A stretch of DNA of 64,000 bases from NCBI GenBank assembly GCA_001630475.1, contig KV419398.1, positions 843,825-907,824 of the forward strand, in the 5' to 3' direction. The notes beneath the pieces were generated by a model. That model was given only the letters and a program-made list of their open reading frames with translations, made no database searches and was not told the origin of the DNA. Position numbers and translations under genes: made by a program. Shown here one piece after another: positions 25,937 through 37,153 of this stretch. This DNA comes from Sistotremastrum niveocremeum HHB9708. Taxonomy: Eukaryota; Basidiomycota; Agaricomycetes; Sistotremastrales; Sistotremastraceae. Each line of letters starts with the position of its first letter. The stretch's first letter is position 1.

Positions 25937-27961
25937 TCAACAGTCCCAACCATAAACATAACTTTCTTTCGCCTCGAGATTTCTCTCCTGACCACAGATT
26001 CCGGAGCCAAAATTATCCTCGAAGAAAATGTCCACAACGTTTCTCGATGCGACTGTTTCTGTCTCCATTGTTGAGATAAAACTGAGAGCAAGAAGGCATC
26101 AGATGGAATTTTTACGGGGGTAGGCTGTTCGAACTCACTGTTCGAAAGCATTGACGTGATATAAACCCTGATCTAAGACCACGGGAGAATAGTCTGGCCG
26201 AGGCAACAAGTATGGGTATGCGTCCCACTGCACAATAATATTCGTAAGCTGTGATTCGGACGTGAAACAAATGTAATTTACGGACCTCTTTCCTGTACAC
26301 CCATCCAACTTGGCCATCAAAAGCCTTGTTTAGCCATTCGTCTGATATACGCTCCTTCGAGAATATTTTTACGACATATTCCGTGGGCTTTCCTTCAACG
26401 ACCAGTGTTTCGTGATACGTCAGAGAGTTGAATTCGGGTTCTGGACCACCGTTGCGTGCGTTTTCCCGGGTAGTTAGAATCCATTTGGGGGGCTTTGGAG
26501 TGTTGAAGAACGTAGCACTGGGACGTTCAGCTGTTGTCGCAATGAGAGTTACATGAAGATGGACAAATTTTCGCTTCGATTTAGTATCGTTGTAGGGTTG
26601 ACTCAGTCTAACCGAGGAAGTCTGAGGCGTGGCAATGATGACCGCGTCGTATGTCTTGGCGTCCCCTGCTGCCGTGCTGACCTCCCACTGTGCAAGAGAA
26701 GAGCTGGATCTCTTCACGGAGGTGATCTGCGATAGAAGATATCAGAATCTCAGCCTTTAAGAAATTAAGATCGTTTGCGATCAAAATCATCACTAACGGG
26801 TGTGTTCAGAAATATCGTGGCTCCTGAACGATTGACAAAGTTTTCGAATATCTGATAATTTCCCCCCTCAACACCACTTGCATCGTCTGCAGCCATGCTC
26901 ACAGCGCCTCCCAAGCCATTGATTTCGTCTGCATTCTTTGTAAATAGTTCAGCAACTTTTCGTCCTTCAAGCAGGAGATTTGGAATATACCTGGCCGTAG
27001 TTCACTCTTGTTGCAGCTTCTATCACTTCGTGTGTCCAAAGGCGATCAACCCCCTTTCCTTCCATGTAACGAGAGAGGGTATCCTCGGTGAATTGGGTAA
27101 AGTTCAATCGAGACGAAGCCTCCGCTACAGTGCGCCATCTGGGTGTGTCCCTGGTATATAGAGTAAGGAAAGATTTGATCATGCCGTTGACACTGTCAAA
27201 AACGTGAGAAAAATCATTGCGAGTCATTTGAGCGGTAGATCACACTCACATATCAATGGTCCGCTTGGGTGACCTCCAACCATAACGTCTGATTACTTGC
27301 AGCAAATTCCACCAGTTAGATAGCCTACTTCCGCCGAGCTGTCTCCAAGTAATTAGCTTATTTGAGAGAATATCTTGGCTAAATGATTGATCTCACAAAG
27401 ACAATGAACTTCTCCCCATCCCATACGCCGTTCACTTCCGCATTGTCCTCGAAGTGCAGTAGTGACAAATTGAACTCTCGAGCCGCGCGCATCATGTTCT
27501 TATTGACATCGACGAAGATAGATGCGCCTAGCTCGACAGGGACATATTGGGTCGAGTTGTAAGGGTAGACCACGGTGCTGCCTGCGATGAAGATTTACTT
27601 GGCTCAGGTATGGAATAGAGAGAGCAATCGAATATACTTACGGCCACCAATATATCCCTCTGCTTCATAAATATCAGCAGTCACATCCACTCCCAGCCTC
27701 TCTCTTCCCTTTCCAATCCAAAACGCAGCTGATGATCCAGCCGCACCAGCCCCTATGATAGCCACGGTACGACCTTGATATCCGCGACATTTTATCCCAA
27801 GGAACGCGCATAAGTTCGTAAGACTCACCTGAATCTGAAGCATTTTTCCCCAATAAACTATCCGACAATGCTTCTTGATTGATGGCTTGAATCTCGGAAC
27901 CCAACTCGAACGCCTGGCAGACGCGAAGGCAATAGACGACGAGCACGATCAACGATATCAT
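25937..27961 (-). CDS. prenylcysteine oxidase
   Basis: Many exons from the ATG at 27961 to a TGA at 25937. A signal peptide or anchor (MISLIVLVVYCLRVCQA) precedes the FAD-binding loop VAIIGAGAAGSSAAFWIG and YEAEGYIGGR. Then come VPVELGASIFVDVNKNMMR, the middle of the oxidoreductase, YDAVIIATPQ, and the C-terminal hallmark block WDAYPYLLPRPDYSPV, GLYHVNAFEQ, STMETETVASRNVVDIFF. The last exon ends YGWDC. Prenylcysteine oxidase/lyase cleaves the thioether of prenylcysteine released from degraded prenylated proteins, making free cysteine, a prenyl aldehyde and H2O2, in lysosome-like compartments. The signal peptide fits the secretory route. Length is about 520 aa, normal for the family. Confidence 0.85.
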
Positions 27962-28180
27962 TGCAGCACCGCGCAAGTGATTAGTTGTTGTGAATCTTAG
28001 GCTCTCAAGCTGACTCGCTGAATGGACCAGGGCTTTCAGCGCGATAGAGATGCATAGCGCCAAGTTGTGTCTGCAATTATGTGTTGGGTTTGATCGGTCA
28101 GGGTCTCCGAGCCCTCTTCCACTCCTCTTCCTGAGTTGGCGTCGCGTTGACGGCAATGAGCGGACCCGAATGGCGGACCT

Positions 28181-28235
28181 AAGGTCTGTTCACAGAAGTT
28201 AGCCGCTGTCGGCCATCTCCGAGCCGAAAGAAGCA
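28181..28235 (+). repeat. left arm of a 55-bp inverted repeat
   Basis: Reverse complement of 28980-29034 with only two mismatches in 55 positions. Similarity stops sharply at both ends. No target-site duplication was seen. Confidence 0.85.
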
Positions 28236-28723
28236 CGGCGCGTCGGACATATGCACCGGCCCCTTCCGTTTTTGGATCCTAAGCCGGAAAGAACACTTCG
28301 CTGGGGAAAAGTAGAGGCTCGCGAGACCCCTAAGAAAATAGTGTCGATGAGTCTTGAAACTGAATGCTATCGGAATGGTCTTGAGTATGACATCTAAGGA
28401 TAATACTACTTGCATACCCAGCCTCTTCAATGGTGGTGCTGTAATTTATTTCAAAATGCTAATTAAATTTGTAAGGTCTGTTTAGGTACAGGTTACGATT
28501 ATGATAGCATTGCATATATAGCTTGGGTAGGGAATATGAGGAAGAAAATGAAGAATAGACGGTGTTACGAGAGAACTGAAAAGACCGTGTGTTCGGAAAA
28601 AGTCAGTAGAAATGCGAAAATATAAGAAAAAAGTGTGCCCTCATCTCGCCTGTTGTTCCCAGCACCCAATTCAAGACTCCAATACTCTCCATTCTATATC
28701 CACACCCTCTCGAGAGACACTCA

Positions 28724-28748
28724 ACGCGTCGAACGCGTTTCGACGCGT
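28724..28748. promoter_or_regulatory. cluster of three ACGCGT boxes
   Basis: ACGCGT occurs at 28724, 28733 and 28743, spaced 9 and 10 bp, i.e. nearly one helical turn each. It lies about 760 bp before the prenylcysteine oxidase start and over 400 bp from any other gene, so its target is unclear. Confidence 0.55.
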
Positions 28749-28979
28749 TTCACAAGTCACCGCCACGGTGCATCTTGCGGTACTAGTCCATCCAACCTCC
28801 TATCTCCTCGAAAACCGCACTGAACGTTGGACGTGACCTTGACTCTTCCCTCGATAGAGCTTTGAGGTTGATGAAGGCCGACGATGATGGAGGCGACGGG
28901 AACAAGGAGGGCGAGGTGCAGGACGACAATGGGCTGAGATTGAAAATTACCCGCCCTCGGGAAGCGGCAGGGGGCGGCA

Positions 28980-29034
28980 TGCTTCTTGCGGCTCGGAAAT
29001 GGCCGACAGCGGCTAACTTCTGTGAACAGACCTT
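28980..29034 (-). repeat. right arm of a 55-bp inverted repeat
   Basis: Partner of 28181-28235 in opposite orientation, about 745 bp away. It may be the end of a degraded DNA transposon or MITE, or a locally duplicated piece. Confidence 0.85.
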
Positions 29035-29164
29035 GGTTCCCCGAATGGCTCAGACGGCATATGCATCACAGCAGAAAAATCCAAATGTGCAACGTGTTTT
29101 CGTACAGCGGCCCAGAGGATTGTTTCTCACTATCCTATATTACAGAAAGCATAGGCTTCAGGAC

Positions 29165-30357
29165 TTACTCGTCTGGAGCAGGAAGATACAACACTTTGCC
29201 GTGGGGCGCATATGTCGCGACAATAGCCTGGCCTCCTTCAGCCCAATGCATCCACAACATAAAAAGTATGGCATGAGGGTTCTCCCGAGCTGCTTTCCCA
29301 AAGAGCACATGCGCCGGATTTAGTAGCAAATCGTCCGCACTTCCTGAACTCATCTTGTATTCGACAACAGCGTTCTGAACCTCTTCAGGCGACGATAAGT
29401 AGGTTCCATAATCCGTAAGCGTATATTCGGATAGCTGGGAGGCCGCCTTGAGAGCCTCCAGGGGGAACCTCGCATAATGATGGTACCACGTAGAGTAAGC
29501 ATAGGCCCAAGGAACCTGGGAGTTCACTTGGGTACGACTGATATAGATGTAAAGGCAAAAGGTTAGGTGCGTACCTGGCCAATCATGGCAAACAATGAAC
29601 TTTCTTTGATGTTGGTCGCCGATTTGTCGTAGCGGGAGAGGAACCTTGTTGGAGGGCTCTACATAATAAGGTGAGTTTTGTTACCACCAGTGATGAGACA
29701 GAAGAGCGGTACAGTGGCGGGAACCTGCTTTCCCGATTTATTGATTTTATTGAACATGGTCAGAATGTCGTCGTTTTCCTCCAGACGGGCGGGATTTTCC
29801 CTGCAGAAAATATTCAAGCTACCTATTACAATCAAGAGTTGGTGGACTCACCGAGGTCCGACCAACATGAAGCGATCGCGGAACCCATATATGCGGCTGA
29901 GTGAAAATCCATCCTTTATTGACTGAAGTTCTGCGGCTTCGTTATAAGTGACTGCAATGTCGACGAGATCGTGTTCGATGTATTCCAAACTTTGAGTCGT
30001 GTCACCGAGATACCACCCAACCTTCATACTCGCTCAAAAGGCTGTTATCAGGATCTCGAGAACGTATACACATGCCTTGAAATCATCGCCTTCACGCACA
30101 AGTTGCAACCATTTTTCGTGTTCTGGTGGTCTGTTGGAGGCATTCTTCTTGACGTAATCGATGAAGGCGACGGCCAATGCACCGATTAGCCCTGACTGAC
30201 CCGCACCTCCATTTGCGATGCGCAGCTTCAAAGGAGCGTTACTGGGGCCGTACTCTTGTTGGGGTGTTAAAGGGGTCTCTGAAGATAGTTGTAGGTCATG
30301 AAAACTTCCATGCACGTCTCCGTCGAAAGGTGAGGGCCTCCTTGACACTGGTGCCAT
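29165..30357 (-). CDS. TupA-like periplasmic-binding-protein-fold protein, paralogue A
   Basis: About five exons. From the ATG at 30357 (MAPVSRRPSPFDGDVHG) the blocks are LRIANGGAGQSGLIGALAVA, FIDYVKKNA, WYLGDTTQSLEYIEHDLVDI, AVTYNEAAELQSIKDG, YGFRDRFMLVGPR, NPARLEENDDILTMFNKI, RFLSRYDKSATNIKESSLF, QVPWAYAYSTWYHHYARFPL and LLLNPAHVLFGKAARENP, ending YLPAPDE. This follows bacterial tungstate/molybdate solute-binding proteins (TupA, PBP-like fold) and their fungal homologues. Bacterial members sit outside the membrane; here I see no signal peptide, so an intracellular place is inferred. The ligand is not known; an oxyanion is a guess from the family. About 330 aa. A second copy lies at 35074-36258. 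Confidence 0.75.
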
Positions 30358-31101
30358 GTCTGTGGCAATACCAGGTTCGCTCACGAAACGGCTGATATTT
30401 ATAGAGCTTAGTCAAGGACGGCTATGATCAAGGCAAGCGATCTATTCGCTGTGCTAACAGATCATTTGTTAGGTCATGAGTGCAACGTTGAATGTCTGGT
30501 GACTTTCCGTGCCCCATTCGAAGCAGCATTGAAAGGGGCATCCATTTGATGCAAAAGTGCAGATTGAAAAGCCTCCTTACGACCTGACTAGCCATGCGGT
30601 AGATCAGTCTTCTATTGTGACTTACTTCTCACCGCGACACCGGGCACGTAACAATTGACCGTACCGTGTCAAACGGACGCGAATTTGGAATTGCTCCGGG
30701 TTGTTTCTAGGTGATGCTTCCACTCATTGAGTACGATCCGCTTACTGACGACGCCATTCAAGGAAAAGATTCCAGCTTCGAGATAATTTCATCAATGCAT
30801 TCGAGAGCCCGATGCGACCAGAACTGGAGCCAGGGTCATTCGGGACAAGCGAAACATGAGGCATCACGAGAGAGTGAAGGGATGCTGGCGAGGACACGAG
30901 GACACTTAATCCGAAAACCCTGGACTTAGGAATCAAGAAACTCTGAATTAGGTTACATTGGATTCGAGGTGCGACATTGCTCGTAAAATCAATGAAAGTG
31001 AGACCGATTAAGGATATGTAGGATACGCTGGAATGCCGGAGAGTGGCAAAGACATAGCCAAGATGGATTCGAAGAGATGTCCGTGAGGATAGGTGACAGG
31101 A
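30358..31101. other. intergenic region
   Basis: About 740 bp upstream of paralogue A and downstream of kinase 1. No gene or repeat recognised. Confidence 0.4.
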
Positions 31102-32500
31102 TCAAAAGATATGCCGGATTCCATTCCAAAGCCTGAGTCGTAGTGGAACGGGCTCGAGTTCATCTACAGCCAGTTCCGGGATAGGAGGCTGCATTGGGTG
31201 TATCCGTTTGATGCGGGCTTCAAAGATCCGCTCCCGAACTCCCGGATGAACAGATTTTGAAGAGTCCGCACGGTCTTGCAAAGGCTGTCTGAGGGATGCC
31301 GCAGTCTCTGACTTTATCACATTAAGTATGTGGGATAATGCCTCCGTCGCGGTCGGCCTTTGTGAAGGATCATCATGACGCATGCTTGATATCAAGGGGT
31401 TGAGGATATCTAGACCACTATACCGCTGCGTAAATATGTCAAGGAGAAGTATGCAACTTATTTCCAAAGCGAATACCTTGAGGGGTCCGGAGTAGAATGT
31501 TTCTGCCAGCGCGCGTATGTCTAGGCAAAAAGGATCGTAAGAGTTGCCGTTCGCAAAATCCGGAATATCTAGGTGGTGTCCAACAGAACCAGTGATGTGG
31601 TGTCTGTCTCCCTCACTCTCGAACATTACAGACTCGCCGAAGTCAATGAAATAGTATTTCACGTTGGCCAAAGTCCTCGAAGAGCGATCAGGGGAAGGGG
31701 CCAATTTCGGAGAATTGGGATCAGGGACATAGACTGTGGGCCGGACGGGATGAAAGCCCTTAGGAAAGAATTTAGTTCCGGGATCTTGTAGTATATTTTG
31801 TCCACAGATGTCTCTGCATGTATAGCTTCAGAATGAGATGCGAGGCAAAAAACTGCCAAAATTTACAGATGGGCGACATTATGCTCGTGTAGATATGCAA
31901 GACCCTGAAACGCATCCCTTATGAACCGTGTCGGGTGGAAACATTAACAACATACCTGTATCAGATGATAGACGCAAGAAAGGATTTCTCCTACAGTTTC
32001 GAAGCGAGGGATATCATAGTAGAGCAGGAGAGGCATGACTAAAAGGACATGATCGTCGGTATCGGGAAGTGGATGGACAGCTAGTATAGGCACGCAATGG
32101 TTGCGGGTGTCGGTGAGCTTCTCTGGGGAGGAGAGATACTGCCATATAGGTAGTTCTCTGGTGTGTGTCGGTACCAGTTTGAGAGCAACATGTTGCTTTG
32201 TGCTCTCGAGCGTCGCGTCTAGAACCAAAGCCGTATACTGACAATCGGGTTAGCGCTGCGAAAGTTCGGTCGGTAAACGCTCCTCACACCCTTCACCAGC
32301 GAATCTTCACTCTGCTCTTCAGGCAATCCGCTTGTCAGCCATGAGGGTTTCCAGCCGGGTTGATATCTTGCTCGGAGAACATAGCCAATGCTCTTCAACC
32401 ACGGCTGATAATGAGCCCACCGAGTCTCAGTGCGTGTAAGGCTCTCGAATGGGGAAGGTTCGTTGACAGATTTCTGGGAGTCGTCGGCCTTCGCTGGCAT
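31102..32500 (-). CDS. fungal protein-kinase-like protein (kinase 1)
   Basis: Several exons from the ATG at 32500 (MPAKADDSQKSVNEPSPFES). An N-terminal region with YVLRARYQPGWKPSW, typical of expanded Agaricomycete kinases, is followed by VALKLVPTHTRELPIWQYL (candidate VAIK Lys), PILAVHPLPDTDDHVLLVMP, GLAYLHEHN, then across an intron HLDICGQNILQDPG, a catalytic loop with HLD for HRD, and KYYFIDFGES (DFG). The C-lobe has RHDDPSQRPTATEALSHIL. The catalytic Asp, its Asn partner and the DFG Asp are all present, so activity is possible. The C-terminal tail is basic and Pro-rich. Substrate and pathway are unknown. It is divergent from kinase 2 with 600 bp between starts. About 390 aa. Confidence 0.7.
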
Positions 32501-33101
32501 CGACGAGCGGAGGCGAGTGAGCTCAGCTACAGTGCCGGGATACGCACACCTTCAGGTTAACGTGTTGACGCTGGAACTTATGCCATTGGTATAAGCTTCA
32601 GTTGCCCTACAATCAACACGTGTTTGTGTTTGTGTTTGTGTTGACTTTTGCATATCCTAAGGTCTATCCGAGTCGTGGCACGGCATGCTGTATCAATGCG
32701 GCGATAACTTCGAGTTGCGCGCCAGGGTGTGCAAGAAACTTGAAGTGTGTATTTTGTCCGGTGACTTGGATTTCACAGTGATCTCACATTCAGATCTCTG
32801 AATATAGGCAGGTCAACATTTTCAGCATTGATTTTCAGACGAGGATAACAGACCACATCGCAGCCATTGCTGGCGAGACATTCATTCGGAGAAGAAATGT
32901 CATGACTGAGTGATCATGACTAGACTACGATCAGGTATTTGCTTACCTATGCCTCGTGCCGTCGTCGTGTGCTAACCCAACACGAATTAGAGAAAGCGAA
33001 CCCAGCCTTATAAATGCCTTCATCACAGGGAGTCGCCCGTGGCCTTACTGAAAGCCGGATCTGCTTCACCACCTTCTGCATCCACATTCGCTCGATTTTG
33101 C
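32501..33101. promoter_or_regulatory. divergent promoter region of the two kinase-like genes
   Basis: 600 bp between opposite start codons. It contains a TGTGTT-type microsatellite at about 32619-32642 (four units), 120-140 bp before kinase 1. No other clear element was seen. Confidence 0.4.
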
Positions 33102-34921
33102 ATGGCATCATCCAGATCAATCTTCGGTCGATCAAGAAATGGCCCGACGGAATCTCCAACGACTGGTAGGGCCGAATTTCGCATTGCCCGGGGTCCGTAT
33201 TAGAATATCGATGTCACGCCGTGTCCTTCTCAGAACAATATTTGAAAAACAACAATAAAATCGCCGAGATAACTTTGCTTCACAAGCAGGTCCAAGAGCA
33301 TCCGAGATACGCCGAGACGGTTGAGGAGTCAGTTACCAAAATTAGAGACCGCAACCTGCGACAGTTCGTTTTCAAGGAACAGCTGGGCCATTCTATCAGT
33401 TGACACTAATTGTAAGGGCGAAGGATCGAAATGAGAAGTTATTGAAGGCAGAACAGTCAACATCGATCTTTGGAGCTCGAAAGGCTCAATCGAAGAACAA
33501 AGCCGAAAGCACCGAACTGACTGATGAACTGGCTGTGTTGGAATATGAACTCAAAGTGAGCTCTCATGATAGCGGACATATAGAGCAATGCTGATCTCAT
33601 CGCACTAAATAAGAGCACAAGAGAGAGACTTCTCAGTTTGGATCAGTCATCCTCTCTTCGCTCGTTTGATTTTGAACACGGTCGCATCGAATACGACAAC
33701 TCGCAAAGCGGGATTCGAGGAGGTTATGCGCTTATACTGCAAGCTACGTTTTTCCCTAAAGAACGAACAACTGCCTCCTCTGTCGTGGCCATGAAACTAA
33801 TGAGTCAAAATACGAGTGGGCTGGAAGAACGACTCAAAGTGAGTATTTTACTCGATACTCTGCGGTGGCTTCACTGACCTTCATGTCAGAGGGCGACCAA
33901 AGAAGCCAGGATCTGGGAGCAGCTACAACATTCCAATGTGGCTGAATTTTTCTACACCATCCCGATGCCAGAAACCTTGCTCGATCAAATAGTCGTCGTC
34001 AGCCCTTGGTCAGATGGTTGCGGGACAGGCAATGCAACTGCTTCCAGTTTCCTCTTAGATCCTGCGAACATCGAGGCGACGCCGATGATTGTGAGTTTCA
34101 TCTAAAACATTCGTGAGCATATATCAATATTGCTGGAATATACTAGATACAAGGCATAATCGCCGGTCTTGAGTATATGCATGATCCGACAACAAAGCCT
34201 GCCGTCTTCCACGGGGATCTCAAAGGCGTTCGCAGTGTCTCTCTTGCTTTTCTTCTGGGGACCTGATCAATAACAAAGAATAACATTCTGATATTCGGGA
34301 CACGCGAGGCACCCATTCCTAGAATCACCGATTTCGGTTTATCCAAAATGGAAGCTCCAGATTCTTCTGCACCTTCGGTGGTCATCGGAGCTGCTCACTG
34401 GGCTGCCCCAGAATTGTTTGGCACCGGTGACTCTTCCACCGTAATTTCCGCGCAATCAGATGTATGGTCTCTGGGAGCAACTATCTTTGAAGTCAGTTTC
34501 GTGTCTTATTCTTCGTTTCATTCAAGCTCATGGGTTGGCCCAGTTGGTTACCGGAAGACCGCTCTTCCATGATAAACAATTCATCGCTGTGGTGTGTTTT
34601 TATGTTCTGGAAACTCGGAGGCACAGAGAGCAAGAAGTTGCAGACTACTTGATGTGTCTTCCTGATCCAGTCCGACAAGTAGTTCACAGAATCTTCGTTG
34701 AAGATATAGCGGTGAGGCCGACCGCTACCGACGTCTCAATCATGTGGGAGACTTTGCGAACGCAGGTGCAGATCCATGAGCATTCTTGGAGAAGTCTCAT
34801 GACGACAGTGCAGGCGCCGCACTTCCTTCATAATCGGGTAACCAATCCGGACGGTGGAAGAGTTTTATCAGACGGTGAATGGGCAACATGGATGACAAAC
34901 CAGCGAGAACAGCGCGGATGA
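33102..34921 (+). CDS. coiled-coil protein with C-terminal kinase domain (kinase 2)
   Basis: About eight exons. The ATG at 33102 opens MASSRSIFGRSRNGPTES; an intron then leads to QYLKNNNKIAEITLLHKQ and about 90 mostly charged helical residues (DRNEKLLKAEQSTSIFGARK, LTDELAVLEYELK), probably a coiled coil. The kinase domain follows: GIRGGYALILQATFF (Gly loop), VVAMKLMSQNTS (Lys), EARIWEQLQHSNVAEFF, QGIIAGLEYMHD, VFHGDLKGNNILIFG (catalytic loop HGD), RITDFGLSKM, AAHWAAPELFG (APE), SDVWSLGATIFE joined by splicing to LVTGRPLF. All core catalytic residues appear present, so it may be an active Ser/Thr kinase. Role unknown. It sits between the two binding-protein paralogues, divergent from kinase 1. 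Confidence 0.75.
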
Positions 34922-35073
34922 TGGAGTCGCTTCTTGTCGACTATGTGACGAGTATCTTGATTATTGTACGAGACTACATCGCTGATACAGTAGTACCAAT
35001 CGTATTCACTTCACACAACAAGCGGTAAATTCGTCGCATTTCAGAACCTGAACCCTTATATCGCACGTACATA

Positions 35074-36258
35074 TCACTCCTTTGGGGCCGGAAGATACAG
35101 CACGTCGCCGTTGATAGCATAGTTCGCCACTACAGCCTGACCTCCATCGGCACTGGCCATCCATCTCATAAATGCGGTGGCATAGATGTTGTCCTGAGCT
35201 CCGGTTCGGAGAAGGACATGTGCTGGATTAAGAAGTAAGTCATCCTCGTCTCCCGTACTTTTCTTATAGATGACAACGTCGTCTTGCACTTGTTCGGGCG
35301 AGGAAAGGTAAGTTCCGTAATCGGTAATTGTATACTCAGACAACAGCGAGGCAGCCTTCAGTGCCTCCAGCGGAAATCTGGCATACTGATGGTACCAGGT
35401 TGAGTAGGCATATGCCCATGGGACCTGTGCGGTGATGTGAGTGCTGCTCTCTCACAAAGTAGCAAGTCAATTGAAATACCTGCCCGATCAAAGTGAAAAG
35501 TGAGCTTTCTTTGATGTTCGTCGCAGATTTATCGTAGCGAGAGAGGAATCTGGTGGGAGGGTCCTGCGGGAATATACGAATTTAGGCAACGTCCCAGCAG
35601 GAGACTAAAGGATAATTACTGTTGGGGGAATTTGCTTGCCAGACTTGTTGATCTTGTTGAACATGGCGAGAATGTCATCGTTATCAGAATCGAGGTCGGC
35701 TGGGTTCTCTCTGATAAAGAAATTCAATTTCCTAGCAAAGCTAAATCAAGTTACTCACTCGGGCCCAACCAACATAAAGCGATCACGGAATCCATATATG
35801 CGTTTGCACGAGAACCCATCTTTCAAGGATTGAAGTTCGGCAGCTTTATTGTATGTGACGGCAATGTCGACGAGGTTGTGCTCGATGTAATCTAAACTTT
35901 GGGTAGTGTCGCCGAGATACCAACCAACCTTCCAACATGGTTATAACAGTCAGTAATGCTCGTTTAGTTTATGACAACATACCGTAAACGGAAATGGAGG
36001 TGGGAGGAGAGGATCTTGTCGTAAGTTACCCCGAGAAGACGTGACATAGTCTATAAAACCCAGGGCCAGTGCACCAATGAGCCCTGACTGGCCTGCTCCC
36101 CCATTCGCAATGCTCAAAGTTTGAGTCGCACCGTCAGGACCATAAACCTTTTGTGGTTGTATTTGGTCGTTCTGAGTGACGGGCAGCTCGAGGAGGTGTC
36201 CGCGCACGTCTCCATCGAATGGGGCGGCTCTGAGGTGCTGTGAGGATGGTTGGGGCAT
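35074..36258 (-). CDS. TupA-like periplasmic-binding-protein-fold protein, paralogue B
   Basis: Second copy of the family at 29165-30357, on the same strand, about 4.7 kb away. From the ATG at 36258 (MPQPSSQHLRAAPFDGDVRG) it shows LSIANGGAGQSGLIGALALG, FIDYVTSS, a middle exon with YGFRDRFMLVGP-like sequence, FLSRYDKSATNIKESSLF, VPWAYAYSTWYHQYARFPL and LLLNPAHVLLRTGAQDN, ending YLPAPKE. Both ends and the exon pattern match paralogue A, so the two arose by duplication. No signal peptide is visible. The C-terminal half is more alike than the N-terminal 50 residues. The ligand is unknown, as for A. Confidence 0.75.
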
Positions 36259-37153
36259 ACCTGGGATGTGTCAATGGTAGTCGACGTCGAATGCTGATCG
36301 AATGGCATGGCTTTAAAGCGTGTTGAGAACCAAAACTCGCAGTTCCGGAGCCTGAGGTCGAAATGCCCAAGGTCACATTGATTTCAGTCTTGTCGACGTT
36401 CGCCTCGCGGCTCAGGAGTTTGGACACCCCATTCGAAGGGCTCAGGCAAGGGCTCAGGCTGTCTGCATCAAGTCTGATGTTCTCGATTGCACCACAATCA
36501 CCCGTGAGAGGGCAATTCAACACGAGGACTCCTGCAGGCTACCCTGTTGGTGGTTGTTTCTTGCGCACCGGCGAATAATCATGTCGCCGGCGCCGAACCG
36601 TGAGAGAAGCATTGCTCTCTGATTCACTCGAATAATCTGCCTCCGATTCGCCCAAGTTTTAGATGGATAAATATATCCTTTGATGCAATAGACACACGAA
36701 CCTTGGAACTCCTTCAAGGTAACACGGGTAATCAACACCATGTTACGCTAGCGCTAGTGATTACTGGTAGAGCTCATGCACTATACATGTGATGATTCTG
36801 AGCACTTTGCACTCCTCAGACTTGTGACGAGACGGGAATGAATTAGAGTCTTAGCGATCAGCTGCTGGTTTCCGCTTCGACAACGATCTCATTTAATATT
36901 TGGCTTTGAACCCAAACTGACAGTCTCAGTAGCGGGACAAGTACCGGGGTTATTACAGATCAGGAGACACTGACACGATCATATATTGACATCCAAGCTT
37001 ACAGGAGTAATAGACGGTATTCGACATAGCGCCTCGATCAAATGAGACTACATAGAGTACGTGTTTAAAAGGGGGTATCTTCTACGGATCTTGTCGGATG
37101 AACCTGGGAGATGAATGGCAGTCAGTCGGCTCGTAAGGATTACAATTTCAATC
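36259..37153. other. intergenic region
   Basis: About 900 bp without a supportable gene; open frames here are short and motif-free. Confidence 0.4.

Larger units (their letters stand above)
27962..29164. other. gene-poor interval with inverted repeat
   Basis: 1.2 kb between prenylcysteine oxidase and the first binding-protein gene. It holds a 55-bp inverted repeat pair (28181-28235 and 28980-29034) and a cluster of three ACGCGT boxes (28724-28748). No gene is well supported. A frame starting at the ATG at 28871 reads through the right repeat arm but has no motifs. Confidence 0.5.

Noticed and set aside
28871-29323. Frame running through the right arm of the inverted repeat
   Set aside because: No motif, enters antisense of the binding-protein gene, and its apparent match to a frame at 28036-28236 is only the shared 55-bp repeat.
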